Assembly (NCBI GenBank): GCA_035294725.1
Contig: DATGKK010000127.1
Coordinates: 1 to 10,040, forward strand
Origin: DATGKK01 sp035294725
GTDB taxonomy: Bacteria; Actinomycetota; Acidimicrobiia; Acidimicrobiales; Bog-793
DNA length: 10,040 nt
Direction of reading: 5' to 3'
Part shown: one piece after another, positions 1 through 6,653 of the stretch
Numbering within the stretch: position 1 is the stretch's first letter
Layout of the letters: the number at the start of each line of letters is the position of its first letter
Notes under the pieces: generated by a model
Database searches by the model: none
Seen by the model: the letters and a program-made list of their open reading frames with translations, nothing else
Told to the model about the DNA's origin: nothing
Made by a program: the position numbers and the translations under genes

Positions 1-846
1 CGGACAGGCAACAACGCCCGGCTTAAGGTCTTACTGCTGCACGGCGGGCCCGGTGCCACACACGAGTATCTGGAGGCGTGCGACAGCTACCTCCCGGCCG
101 CGGGCGTCGAGTACTACTACTACGACCAGCTCGGATCGGGCTTCAGCGACCAGCCGGAGGATCCTTCGCTGTGGGAGCTCGGTCGATTCGTGGACGAGGT
201 CGAGCAGGTGCGCCGGGCCCTTCATCTCGGTCGCGACAACTTCGTGCTGTACGGCCACTCCTGGGGCGGCATCCTCGCGATCGAGTATGCCCTCGCCTAC
301 CCCGAGCACCTGCGAGGACTGGTGATCTCCAACATGATGGCGAGCGCTCCTGCCTATACCGCCTACGCCGAGCAGGTGCTGATGCCGGCGATGGACCCCG
401 TGGTGCTGGCCGAGGTCCAGGCGCTCGAGGCGGCCGGCAAGACCGAGGACCCTCGCTACGAGGAGTTGCTCATGCGGAGCTACTACGTCGAACACGTCCT
501 ACGTATGCCGATAGAGGAGTGGCCCGATCCCATTCAGCGCGGGTTCGGGCACATCAATCGCGACGTCTACGTGCCCATGCAGGGTCCGAGCGAGATGGGC
601 ATGAGCCCCGAGGCACGGCTGGCTCGGTGGGACCGCGTCGCCGACCTATCCAGCATCGAAGTGCCGACGCTCGTGATCGGAGCGCGCCACGACACCATGG
701 ACCCGGCCCACATGGAGATGATGGCCGAGCTCCTCCCACGCGGGCGGTACCTCCACTGCGCGGAGGGCAGCCACTGTGCTATGTACGACGACCAGGAGAC
801 GTACTTCAGCGGTTTGGTCGACTTCCTCAACGCCCTGCCAGCTTGA
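1..846 (+). CDS. Proline iminopeptidase-like alpha/beta hydrolase (peptidase S33), 5' end missing
   Basis: The reading frame is open from the first base of the window, so the N-terminus lies upstream; 281 codons are visible. Seen: the S33 oxyanion motif HGGPG at 40-54, the DQLGSGFSD segment after a run of four tyrosines (around 109-150), the nucleophile elbow GHSWGG with its serine codon at 259-261, an aspartate in ARHDTMDP (691-693) and a histidine in EGSHCAMYDDQ (772-774). These supply the Ser-Asp-His triad in the right order. Known: this combination is typical of the proline iminopeptidase branch of the alpha/beta hydrolases, cytoplasmic enzymes that remove N-terminal proline or hydrolyse small amides and esters. 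The family usually has about 290-310 residues, so perhaps 10-30 residues are missing. Substrate cannot be settled from sequence, because many relatives are amidases or esterases. No link to the downstream GH76-like gene is evident beyond shared strand; a hairpin lies between them. Confidence 0.9.
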   Translation, partial: RTGNNARLKVLLLHGGPGATHEYLEACDSYLPAAGVEYYYYDQLGSGFSDQPEDPSLWELGRFVDEVEQVRRALHLGRDNFVLYGHSWGGILAIEYALAYPEHLRGLVISNMMASAPAYTAYAEQVLMPAMDPVVLAEVQALEAAGKTEDPRYEELLMRSYYVEHVLRMPIEEWPDPIQRGFGHINRDVYVPMQGPSEMGMSPEARLARWDRVADLSSIEVPTLVIGARHDTMDPAHMEMMAELLPRGRYLHCAEGSHCAMYDDQETYFSGLVDFLNALPA

Positions 847-885
847 CCTGAGTCGTTGCCGCGTCGCCGGCCTCATCCACGCATA

Positions 886-901
886 CGGTGGTGGGCCACC
901 G
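886..901 (+). terminator. Small hairpin after the iminopeptidase gene, possible weak terminator
   Basis: CGGTGG (886-891) pairs perfectly with CCACCG (896-901) around a TGGG loop, 40 bases after the hydrolase stop codon. No T-run follows, so it is not a canonical intrinsic terminator. If translation of the next gene began at the TTG at 856, this hairpin would be inside coding sequence and have no such role. Confidence 0.25.
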
Positions 902-978
902 GAGGGTCGGCGCGCGCCAGAGCAAGCCGAGAGATGGGCGAAGCTATGTGGCGCACCGGGAGCCCTACCCTCCTCCCC

Positions 979-2244
979 ATGGAGGCAGGACGGCGTGCTC
1001 GCGATCCGGAGTCTCATGGGTTCGCTGAGCGGAGCCGGCTCCGGCGCCATCGGAGGCCGCTTCTCGTCCTCGCCGGCCTCGTCGTCATCCTCGCCGTCGA
1101 AGCGATCCCCGGGGTCCCGGGGCACAACCAGGTCTCGCTCGCCGGCGAGCTGCTCACCTCCGATGGGAGCGCGCTCGCTTCCAAGATCCCGCTGTTCCAT
1201 TCCGCTTCGAGCAACCCGTGCGAGATGATCGAGTCGGAGTTCGAAGCCGGGAATCATCTCCTGAAGAACAGCCAGTTCGGCTGGTACGCGAGTATCTGGC
1301 CCACCTACCAGGCGCTCACCTCCTTCGAGGTGCGGTCGCTCACCGACCACCACCTCGGCTGCGGCGAGGACTTCGAGACGACCCTCCGGGCGGTCGACGC
1401 CAACTACTGGGACCGGGCCTACCCGGTTCCGGCCTTCGACCAGGGACCCAACCCGTTCCACGTCCGCTCGGATCTCCCCCGGGTCGACGACAGCCTCTGG
1501 ATGGGCCTCGCGCTCATGTCCGGCTACGCGACCACACGCAACAGAAGCCTGCTGCGACGAGCCGAGTCCGTGTTCAGGCTCGCCGTCGGGAACTGGGACC
1601 CTCTTCACGGCGGGATCTACTGGGAAGATCATCTGAGAGGCGCAACCATCTACGACAAGGCGGTCGTGTCCAACGCGCCAGCGGCGATCCTCGGCGTCGA
1701 GCTGTTCGTGCAGACGGGCGCGCGCGAATACCTCGACTGGAGCGAGCGCATCGTCCGCTGGCTCCACGCCAACCTGCTCGATGCCCGCACCGGCCTGTAC
1801 CACGACGGCATCGACGACCATGGACGCCGACCGAAGCTCCATCCCATCGAGCTCACCTACGACGAGGGCGCCGTTCTCGGAGCCATGGCCGCGCTGTCGA
1901 TCGTCGACCCGGGCGCATACCCGCTGTCGCGAGCACTGCGCTTCGCCGCGCGCTGCGAGAGCTTCTTTGCACGCCATCACTCCTACGGACATCCGGCCTT
2001 CGACGCCATCTGGGCCTTCAACCTGCTCTGGGTGGCGGGACTTGCTCACGAGCGAGCGTTCACGGAGGCGGCGCTCGTGTCGCTGCGCCGCGCCATCGCG
2101 GCCGAGCCGCGCCGTTCTGGCGATCTGCTCGACCGGGGTAGCGACCTGACCTTGGCCGCACTCGCAGCGTTGCCGGCCAGCGACTACCTGGACCTCTACC
2201 CGGCCATGACTCGCCTCAGCGGTACAACTGCCGTGTCCAGCTGA
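979..2244 (+). CDS. Exported or membrane-anchored GH76-like (alpha-1,6-mannanase family) glycoside hydrolase
   Basis: 421 codons from the ATG at 979. The frame is open back to a TTG at 856, and ATGs at 934 and 946 are alternatives; none has a good ribosome binding site. I prefer 979 because it puts a basic stretch (RLRRHRR, residues 20-26) directly before a hydrophobic segment (about 27-40), as in a Sec signal or anchor. The remainder matches the (alpha/alpha)6-barrel pattern of GH76: an SLW-type segment with an adjacent aspartate pair VDDSLWMG (codons 1486-1491, residues 170-171), GGIYWE (about 1612-1626), KAVVSNAPAAIL (about 1657-1692), TGLYHDGID and TYDEGAVLGAMAAL (Asp at 1861). Known: GH76 enzymes are endo-alpha-1,6-mannanases and use an adjacent Asp pair in catalysis. 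Inferred: it acts outside the membrane on alpha-mannan, either environmental or the cell's own lipomannan-like glycans. Other alpha/alpha-barrel families are possible. The family assignment was made from motifs only. Confidence 0.75.
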   Translation: MEAGRRARDPESHGFAERSRLRRHRRPLLVLAGLVVILAVEAIPGVPGHNQVSLAGELLTSDGSALASKIPLFHSASSNPCEMIESEFEAGNHLLKNSQFGWYASIWPTYQALTSFEVRSLTDHHLGCGEDFETTLRAVDANYWDRAYPVPAFDQGPNPFHVRSDLPRVDDSLWMGLALMSGYATTRNRSLLRRAESVFRLAVGNWDPLHGGIYWEDHLRGATIYDKAVVSNAPAAILGVELFVQTGAREYLDWSERIVRWLHANLLDARTGLYHDGIDDHGRRPKLHPIELTYDEGAVLGAMAALSIVDPGAYPLSRALRFAARCESFFARHHSYGHPAFDAIWAFNLLWVAGLAHERAFTEAALVSLRRAIAAEPRRSGDLLDRGSDLTLAALAALPASDYLDLYPAMTRLSGTTAVSS

Positions 2245-2263
2245 CGAAGGGCGGGGGGAGAGC

Positions 2264-2307
2264 CCTCACACTCCCCTCACATTGGTCTCATCACCGCCTG
2301 ACACGGA
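2264..2307 (+). promoter_or_regulatory. Four 11-bp direct repeats, candidate OmpR/PhoB-type regulator binding array
   Basis: Four consecutive 11-mers begin at 2264, 2275, 2286 and 2297. Their cores are CTCAC (2265), CTCAC (2276), CTCAT (2287) and CTGAC (2298), each exactly 11 bases from the last. Known: OmpR/PhoB-family winged-helix regulators bind head-to-tail direct repeats about one helical turn (11 bp) apart, as in pho boxes. An OmpR-type regulator is encoded 0.65 kb downstream. Inferred: the array activates or represses the exported-protein gene starting at 2372. A TATTGAT at 2318-2324 could be a poor -10 element about 16 bases after the last core, which would suit activation without a -35 box. 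The first repeat partly overlaps an AGGGC/GCCCT inverted pair (2248-2252 and 2262-2266) after the GH76 stop. Confidence 0.6.
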
Positions 2308-2371
2308 CCCGGTTCACTATTGATGCAAGATCACGTCGACGCGGCCCTGGCCGCGAAGGAGAAGCAGAAAG

Positions 2372-2872
2372 ATGAACCGGACCACGAGGTACCTCGCCGG
2401 AGGGCTACTTACGCTCGCGCTTGCGGGCGGCAGCGCAGGCGCGGCCGTTGCAGCGTCCGATGCCGGCTCGGCCACGGCGGCACCGGCGATGACACTCAGC
2501 ACGGCGGCTCCATCCACCGCTCATGCGCATCACCTTCATTGGCGCCGCTTCCTTCGCCGGCGCGTTCGCGAGCTGCTCCGCCACAGCGTGCACGCTGACT
2601 TCGTCGTGAAGCACAAGGGCACCTGGATCACCATCTCGGTCGATCGGGGCAAGCTCGACCAGGCAACCTCGTCGAGCATCTCGTTGACACGGGCTGACGG
2701 GGTCACCGTCTCTGCCCAGGTCACCTCCTCGACGAAGTTCTTCGGCATCCCGGAGAACCGCCTCGCAGCGGGTGACCGGGTCATCGTGGCGCAGTCAGGT
2801 GGCAAGGCGCTCGACGTGCTCGCATTCCACCCCCGAGCTGGCTCGACCAGCGCGACCGCAACGGTCAGCTGA
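2372..2872 (+). CDS. Small exported protein with a DUF5666-like beta domain
   Basis: 166 codons starting at ATG 2372. AAGGAG at 2356-2361 lies 10 bases upstream, a somewhat long but usable spacing. Residues 1-28 form a Sec signal peptide: basic RTTR, hydrophobic 8-20, and a likely cleavage after AVAA (residue 28). An Ala/Ser/Thr-rich linker (29-50) leads to a strongly cationic His/Arg patch (about 51-74, with WRRFLRRR and VRELLRH) that could form an amphipathic helix. Residues about 75-153 look like a small beta-barrel: FVVKHKGTW, ITISVDRG, SISLTRADGVTVSAQV, then LAAGDRVIVAQSGG. This resembles the DUF5666 type of secreted actinobacterial protein, whose function is unknown to me. There are no cysteines. 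It is followed by a hairpin and the two-component genes, so it is probably a target, or an extracytoplasmic partner, of that system. The family call is by eye. Confidence 0.8.
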   Translation: MNRTTRYLAGGLLTLALAGGSAGAAVAASDAGSATAAPAMTLSTAAPSTAHAHHLHWRRFLRRRVRELLRHSVHADFVVKHKGTWITISVDRGKLDQATSSSISLTRADGVTVSAQVTSSTKFFGIPENRLAAGDRVIVAQSGGKALDVLAFHPRAGSTSATATVS

Positions 2873-2884
2873 CCCTGCGTTCCC

Positions 2885-2929
2885 CGGCATCACGGGCGGG
2901 CGGCATCGAACCGCCCGCCCGTGATGTCG
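2885..2929 (+). terminator. 19-bp GC-rich hairpin between exported protein and response regulator
   Basis: Bases 2885-2903 pair with 2911-2929 around a 7-base loop (CATCGAA). All pairs are Watson-Crick except one G-U (2887/2927); the inner 15 pairs are uninterrupted. It begins 12 bases after the exported-protein stop and ends 34 bases before the regulator ATG. There is no T-run after it on either strand, so it may act as an incomplete terminator or attenuator, or as an mRNA 3'-end stabiliser that makes the exported protein more abundant than the regulators. That role is inference; the hairpin itself is plain in the sequence. Confidence 0.6.
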
Positions 2930-2963
2930 CGTGCGGGCAGGTCTGGGCGCGAAGCTGTCCCAG

Positions 2964-3656
2964 ATGACCGCACCCCAGGGCGCCGCCGTCGTGGTCGAGG
3001 ACGATCCGAGCATCGGCGACCTCGTCGAGCTGTACCTCCGCCGGGAGGGCTTTCGCGTGCTGCGGGCGAGCAACGGGAGGGAGGGGCTCGACCTTGTGAG
3101 GCGGGAGCACCCCCGGATCGTCCTCCTTGACGTCGGGCTGGCCGGTGAGCTCGACGGCTTCGACGTCTGCCGGGCCATCAGAGCCGATGGCGACACCCCG
3201 GTCGTGTTCCTCACCGCCCAGACCGACGAGATCGACCGGGTGCTCGGGCTCGAGCTCGGAGCGGACGACTACGTCACGAAGCCGTTCTCTCCCCGGGAGC
3301 TCGTCGCTCGGGTGAAGGCGGTGCTGAGAAGGGCCGGTCAGCTTCCTGGTGCTGCCTCGGCTCATCGTGCGGCGCCGGTCACCGTCGGCGGGGTCACCAT
3401 CGACCCCGCTCGCCGAGAGGTGACCGCGGGAGGCGAGGCCGTCGAGCTCACCGCACGTGAGTACGACCTCCTCGCCTACCTCGCGGCCCATCAGGGCTTC
3501 GTTCTCTCCCGCCAGCAGCTCCTCGACGGGGTCTGGGGCCTGAACTGGTTCGGGGACGAGCGGACGGTCGACGTCCACGTCGCCCAGCTCCGAAAGAAGC
3601 TGGGGCCTCATCTTCCTCTCGCCACCGTTCGCGGTGTCGGCTACCGGCTCGGCTGA
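2964..3656 (+). CDS. OmpR/PhoB-family response regulator
   Basis: 230 codons from the ATG at 2964. The frame extends to a GTG at 2931, but that codon sits one base past the hairpin and would add residues ahead of the normal receiver start; no clear ribosome binding site marks either. The receiver domain (about 7-120) has the acidic pair D13/D14 (VVEDDP), the phosphoacceptor D56 (IVLLDVGL), T84 (VFLTAQ) and K106 (VTKPFS), so all signalling residues are intact. The C-terminal winged helix (about 137-230) shows LTAREYDLLAYLAAHQG, the RQQLLDGVWG helix, the recognition-helix segment RTVDVHVAQLRKKLG and the terminal RGVGYRLG wing. It is presumably phosphorylated by the kinase encoded 9 bases downstream and binds DNA as a head-to-tail dimer. 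The 11-bp repeats at 2264-2307 are the obvious candidate site. Its specific regulon is unknown. Confidence 0.95.
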   Translation: MTAPQGAAVVVEDDPSIGDLVELYLRREGFRVLRASNGREGLDLVRREHPRIVLLDVGLAGELDGFDVCRAIRADGDTPVVFLTAQTDEIDRVLGLELGADDYVTKPFSPRELVARVKAVLRRAGQLPGAASAHRAAPVTVGGVTIDPARREVTAGGEAVELTAREYDLLAYLAAHQGFVLSRQQLLDGVWGLNWFGDERTVDVHVAQLRKKLGPHLPLATVRGVGYRLG

Positions 3657-3665
3657 GAGGCACTG

Positions 3666-5054
3666 GTGCGGGGGCGCATCACCGCGACGCTCGTCGGCCT
3701 CGTCGTCCTCACGCTCCTGCTCGCCGGTGCCGGGACCGTGCTCGTCTCGAGAGTGACCGCTCGGCACAATGCCATCTCGCAGCTGCGCCGGGAGGCGACC
3801 GCGATCGCGAGGGCTGCCGCTCGAGTGCACCAGCCGCGTGTGGTAAGGCTCGTAGGCCGGCTGCTCGCCCTGGACGGAGGGCGCCTCTTGGTGATCGGCC
3901 CGGATGGCTCGATCGAGACGAGCCGGCCGTCCGGGATCACACTGTCCGACCTCGAGCCCTCGCGCCTGCTCGCCGGCGAGGTCGTGACCGGCGTTGCGGG
4001 CAATGGGGTGTTCGTGGCCGAACCGCTCCGTCTCGATCCCGCAGCGAGGCTGCACCTGCCCGCCGGGCAGCCGGTGCTGCTCCTGCGCCGGAGCGTCGGA
4101 GACCTGTTGTCGAGCTGGGCGTTCCTGCTCCTCGTCGCAGGCGTCACGCTGCTCGTCGCCGGGGGTGTGGCCGCCTGGCTCTCCGAGCGCATCAGCCGTC
4201 CCATCCTCGAAGTGCGGGACGCGACTGTCGCCATGGCGGGCGGGGAGCTGTCGACCCGGATCCCAGTGCGAAGGGGCGAGGTCGCCGAGCTCGCCGCCCT
4301 GGCCGACTCGGTGAACCAGATGGCGAGCAGCATCGAGGAGTCCCGGCAGCGAGAGCGCCAGATGCTGCTCTCGGTCTCACACGATCTGCGGTCGCCGCTC
4401 ACCTCCATCAGCGGCTACGCGGAGGCGATCGAAGAGGGCATCGCCGAGTCGCCCGAGCAGGCGGCCGGTGTGATCCGGCTGGCGGCGGCTCGCCTCGAAC
4501 GGCTCGTCGGCGACCTGCTCGACCTCGCAAAGCTCGACGCGAAGGCGCTCTCGTTCGAGATCGTCCCGGCCGACGCGAGGAGCATCGCGACCGCTGCCGT
4601 CGAGGCCCTCCGCCACGAGGCGGAGCGGCGGGGCGTCCAGTTGCTCGGGCCGGATCCCGCATCGCCTGAGGGGAGCCCATCGGACGTCACGTGTGACCCG
4701 GATCGGCTTGCCCAGGTCATCACGAACCTCGTGGAGAATGGCCTCGCCTTCGCCCAGACGTCGGTACGGGTCGGGGTCGAGCGCCGGCCGGGACCCTCCG
4801 GCGTCGCAATGGTCACCGTGCTCGTGGAGGACGACGGTCCCGGCATCTCGCCGTCGGAGCTCGATCTTGTGTTCGAGCGCTTCTACCGCGCAAGGGGCCA
4901 GGGATCGAGCCCGCGGCGCGGCAGCGGCCTCGGGCTCGCGATCGTGAAGGAGCTGGTCACCGCAATGGAGGGCAGAGTGTGGGCCGAGTCGCCCACCGGG
5001 CCCGGCGGCGGGACCCGCATGGTCGTTCAGCTCCCCGCAGCGCCGCCGAGCTGA
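3666..5054 (+). CDS. Membrane-bound sensor histidine kinase (HAMP, HisKA, HATPase)
   Basis: 462 codons starting with GTG at 3666, 9 bases after the regulator stop. GAGAGG at 3655-3660 overlaps that stop codon and lies 5 bases before the GTG, which fixes the start and suggests translational coupling. TM1 is at about residues 7-28. An extracytoplasmic sensing segment of about 120 residues with no recognisable domain follows. TM2 is at about 150-172, and HAMP at about 173-225 (SRPILEVRDATVAMAGGELSTRIP is split here as SRPILEV and GGELSTRIP). The HisKA segment LLSVSHDLRSPL has phosphoacceptor H239. The ATPase part has N358 in the N box (ITNLVENGLAF), the G1 box VEDDGPGI (Asp 390) and the G2 box GSGLGLAIVKEL (about 419-430). 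All catalytic elements are present. The N box has Gly-Leu where Ala-Leu/Ile is commoner. Its last 28 bases overlap the oppositely transcribed acyl-CoA synthetase gene. The signal sensed cannot be read from the sequence. Confidence 0.95.
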   Translation: MRGRITATLVGLVVLTLLLAGAGTVLVSRVTARHNAISQLRREATAIARAAARVHQPRVVRLVGRLLALDGGRLLVIGPDGSIETSRPSGITLSDLEPSRLLAGEVVTGVAGNGVFVAEPLRLDPAARLHLPAGQPVLLLRRSVGDLLSSWAFLLLVAGVTLLVAGGVAAWLSERISRPILEVRDATVAMAGGELSTRIPVRRGEVAELAALADSVNQMASSIEESRQRERQMLLSVSHDLRSPLTSISGYAEAIEEGIAESPEQAAGVIRLAAARLERLVGDLLDLAKLDAKALSFEIVPADARSIATAAVEALRHEAERRGVQLLGPDPASPEGSPSDVTCDPDRLAQVITNLVENGLAFAQTSVRVGVERRPGPSGVAMVTVLVEDDGPGISPSELDLVFERFYRARGQGSSPRRGSGLGLAIVKELVTAMEGRVWAESPTGPGGGTRMVVQLPAAPPS

Positions 5055-6556
5055 GGGATCGGAGCGGCAGCCTCCCAGGCTGGTGGAGGCGATCCCCTCG
5101 TCTCATCGTTCGCGGCGAGCCGCTCGGCTCGGAGCGCGGCCCGCCGGACCTTGCCGGCGTCGTCGCGAAGCGGCCGGTTCGTGTACTCGATCGACCGGGG
5201 GATCTTGTAGGGTGCGACCCGCTCGGCGGTGAAGGCGAGGAGCTCCTCTCGGGGCACGCTGGATTCGTCGGCTTCGACGATGGCGTGCACCGTGCTGCCG
5301 AGATCCTCGTCGGGGAGCCCGATCACCGCCACCGAGCGCACTCCGGGGTGCTCCTGGATCGCGGCCTCGACCTCGGCGGGGTACACGTTCGCGCCACCCG
5401 TGAGGATCATGTCCTGCATGCGGTCGCCGAGGTACAGGTAGCCCTCCTCGTCGAGGCGGCCCATGTCGCCGAGGGACTCCCACCCCCCCTCCCTCGAGCG
5501 GGCGGTCGCCCCGATGTAGTGATATGTCGGCCGGTCGCGAAGCGAGCGCATCCAGACCTCGCCCTCCTCACCAGGGGGGAGCTCGTTACCGTCCGCATCG
5601 CAGATCATCACGGTGCCGGCCGGCGGCTTGCCGACCGAGCCGCGATGCTGGAGCCACTCCCGCCCGGTGATGACGGTGGCGGTCTGTGCCTCGGTCCCGG
5701 CGTACAGCTCGATGATCCGGTCCGGCCCGAGCCAGTCGATCCAGACCTGCTTCAGCCACTCGGGGCACGGCTCGGCGAGGTGCCAGACGGCTACCAGGGA
5801 CGAGAGGTCGTACGATTCCCGCACCGCGTCGGGGAGCCGCCAGATCCTCTTCATCATCGTGGGCACGAGGTACACGAGCTCGCCCCTGTGGCGCTCGATG
5901 GCGGCGAGGGTTCCCTCGGCGTCGAAGCGCGGCAGCACGATGACGTGGCCCCCTGCGAGCCACGCCGAGCACGACCACACGATCGGACCATTGTGGTAGA
6001 GCGGGCCCGGCATGACCATCGAGGCGCCCGGCGGGCCGAAAAGACGGCGATTCTCCTCGTCGTAGATGCTCGGGTCCCCGGAGACGATGAGCTTGGGCCG
6101 GCCAGTCGAGCCGCCCGAGGTCGGTGCCTTCCAGGCGGGGGAGATCGCGTCCGGCAAGGGGTCGTCACGTAGCGCGCGGTCAGGCTCGTAGCCGGGCGGG
6201 AGCGCTCTCCGCCCGCCGGCGAGCTCGGCGGGCACCCCGATCACGGCAGCCGGGTTGGCAAGATCGAGGATTGCCGCCAGCTCGCGCTCGGGCAACCTCG
6301 AGGACACCGGTTGCGGGATCGCCCCGAGCTTCCAGCAGGCGGCAACGGCCACGTACCAGCCGGTCGAGTTCGGGAGCGCGATCGTGACCATGTCGCCCGC
6401 TCCCACGCCGCCGGCACCAAGGTCACGGGCGAGCCGGTTCGCGGCCGACTCGAGCTCAGCCCGGGTCACGCTGTCGTCACCGCACGTGATCGCCACACGC
6501 GCCGGGTCTTCGGACGCGAGCTCGCTGAGGCGGCGGCTGAACGAGATGGTGCTCAT
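5027..6556 (-). CDS. Acyl-CoA synthetase / AMP-dependent ligase (ANL superfamily)
   Basis: 509 codons; ATG at 6556-6554 preceded by a purine-rich GAAGAG that touches the start, a poor ribosome site. The adenylation motifs are in order: P-loop TSGGSTGRPK (146-155), ELYAGTEAQ (283-291), the SLGDMG segment with D364, the hinge region YLGDRMQDMI (375-384), GGANVYPAEVE (387-397) and the C-terminal catalytic lysine K469 in DDAGKVRR. It should activate a carboxylic acid to its acyl-AMP and then its CoA thioester in the cytoplasm. The nearest type by eye is the FadD / bile-acid-CoA-ligase-like group, with fatty acids or steroid side-chain acids as possible substrates; the exact substrate is not decidable. 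A Pro/Ala-rich tail of about 27 residues (483-509) follows the last domain. The end of that tail is encoded in the antisense overlap with the kinase gene, so it may have arisen by loss of an earlier stop. The PadR gene lies 97 bases upstream on the same strand. Confidence 0.9.
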   Translation of the reverse strand: MSTISFSRRLSELASEDPARVAITCGDDSVTRAELESAANRLARDLGAGGVGAGDMVTIALPNSTGWYVAVAACWKLGAIPQPVSSRLPERELAAILDLANPAAVIGVPAELAGGRRALPPGYEPDRALRDDPLPDAISPAWKAPTSGGSTGRPKLIVSGDPSIYDEENRRLFGPPGASMVMPGPLYHNGPIVWSCSAWLAGGHVIVLPRFDAEGTLAAIERHRGELVYLVPTMMKRIWRLPDAVRESYDLSSLVAVWHLAEPCPEWLKQVWIDWLGPDRIIELYAGTEAQTATVITGREWLQHRGSVGKPPAGTVMICDADGNELPPGEEGEVWMRSLRDRPTYHYIGATARSREGGWESLGDMGRLDEEGYLYLGDRMQDMILTGGANVYPAEVEAAIQEHPGVRSVAVIGLPDEDLGSTVHAIVEADESSVPREELLAFTAERVAPYKIPRSIEYTNRPLRDDAGKVRRAALRAERLAANDETRGSPPPAWEAAAPIPQLGGAAGS

Positions 6557-6590
6557 CTCTTCGACCCTAGAGCCCCTCGCGGTTCCCTGA

Positions 6591-6604
6591 AGGGGTGATC
6601 CCCT
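6591..6604. repeat. Short inverted repeat between padR-like and acyl-CoA synthetase genes
   Basis: AGGGG (6591-6595) and CCCCT (6600-6604) form a perfect 5-bp inverted repeat around TGAT. It lies 49 bases after the PadR stop and 34 bases before the synthetase start. Overlapping it, CCCTGA occurs at 6585 and again at 6601, a 16-base spacing. It could be an operator or a weak terminator for the synthetase gene. It is too short to exclude chance. Confidence 0.25.
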
Positions 6605-6653
6605 GACTGACGCGGCGGGCGCTGCGCGGCATCCTTCCTTGAAGCAGGTCCGC

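Noticed and set aside
856..978. TTG at 856 as the start of the GH76-like gene
   Set aside because: No ribosome site is visible, and it would put about 60 Arg-rich residues before the hydrophobic signal segment. It cannot be wholly excluded.
646..2049. A 467-codon open frame on the - strand opposite the hydrolase and GH76-like genes
   Set aside because: It lies antisense to two genes with clear family motifs, its translation has no recognisable domain, and long antisense frames are common in GC-rich DNA.
2931..2963. GTG at 2931 as the start of the response regulator
   Set aside because: It begins one base after the strong hairpin, has no ribosome site, and adds residues ahead of the usual receiver start. 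The ATG at 2964 gives a normal family length.
2865..4055. A 396-codon - strand open frame opposite the response regulator and kinase
   Set aside because: It mirrors the well-supported two-component genes, and its product is charged low-complexity sequence without motifs.
4979..6172. A 397-codon + strand open frame across the acyl-CoA synthetase
   Set aside because: The opposite strand carries every adenylation motif in order. This frame is a codon-bias shadow.
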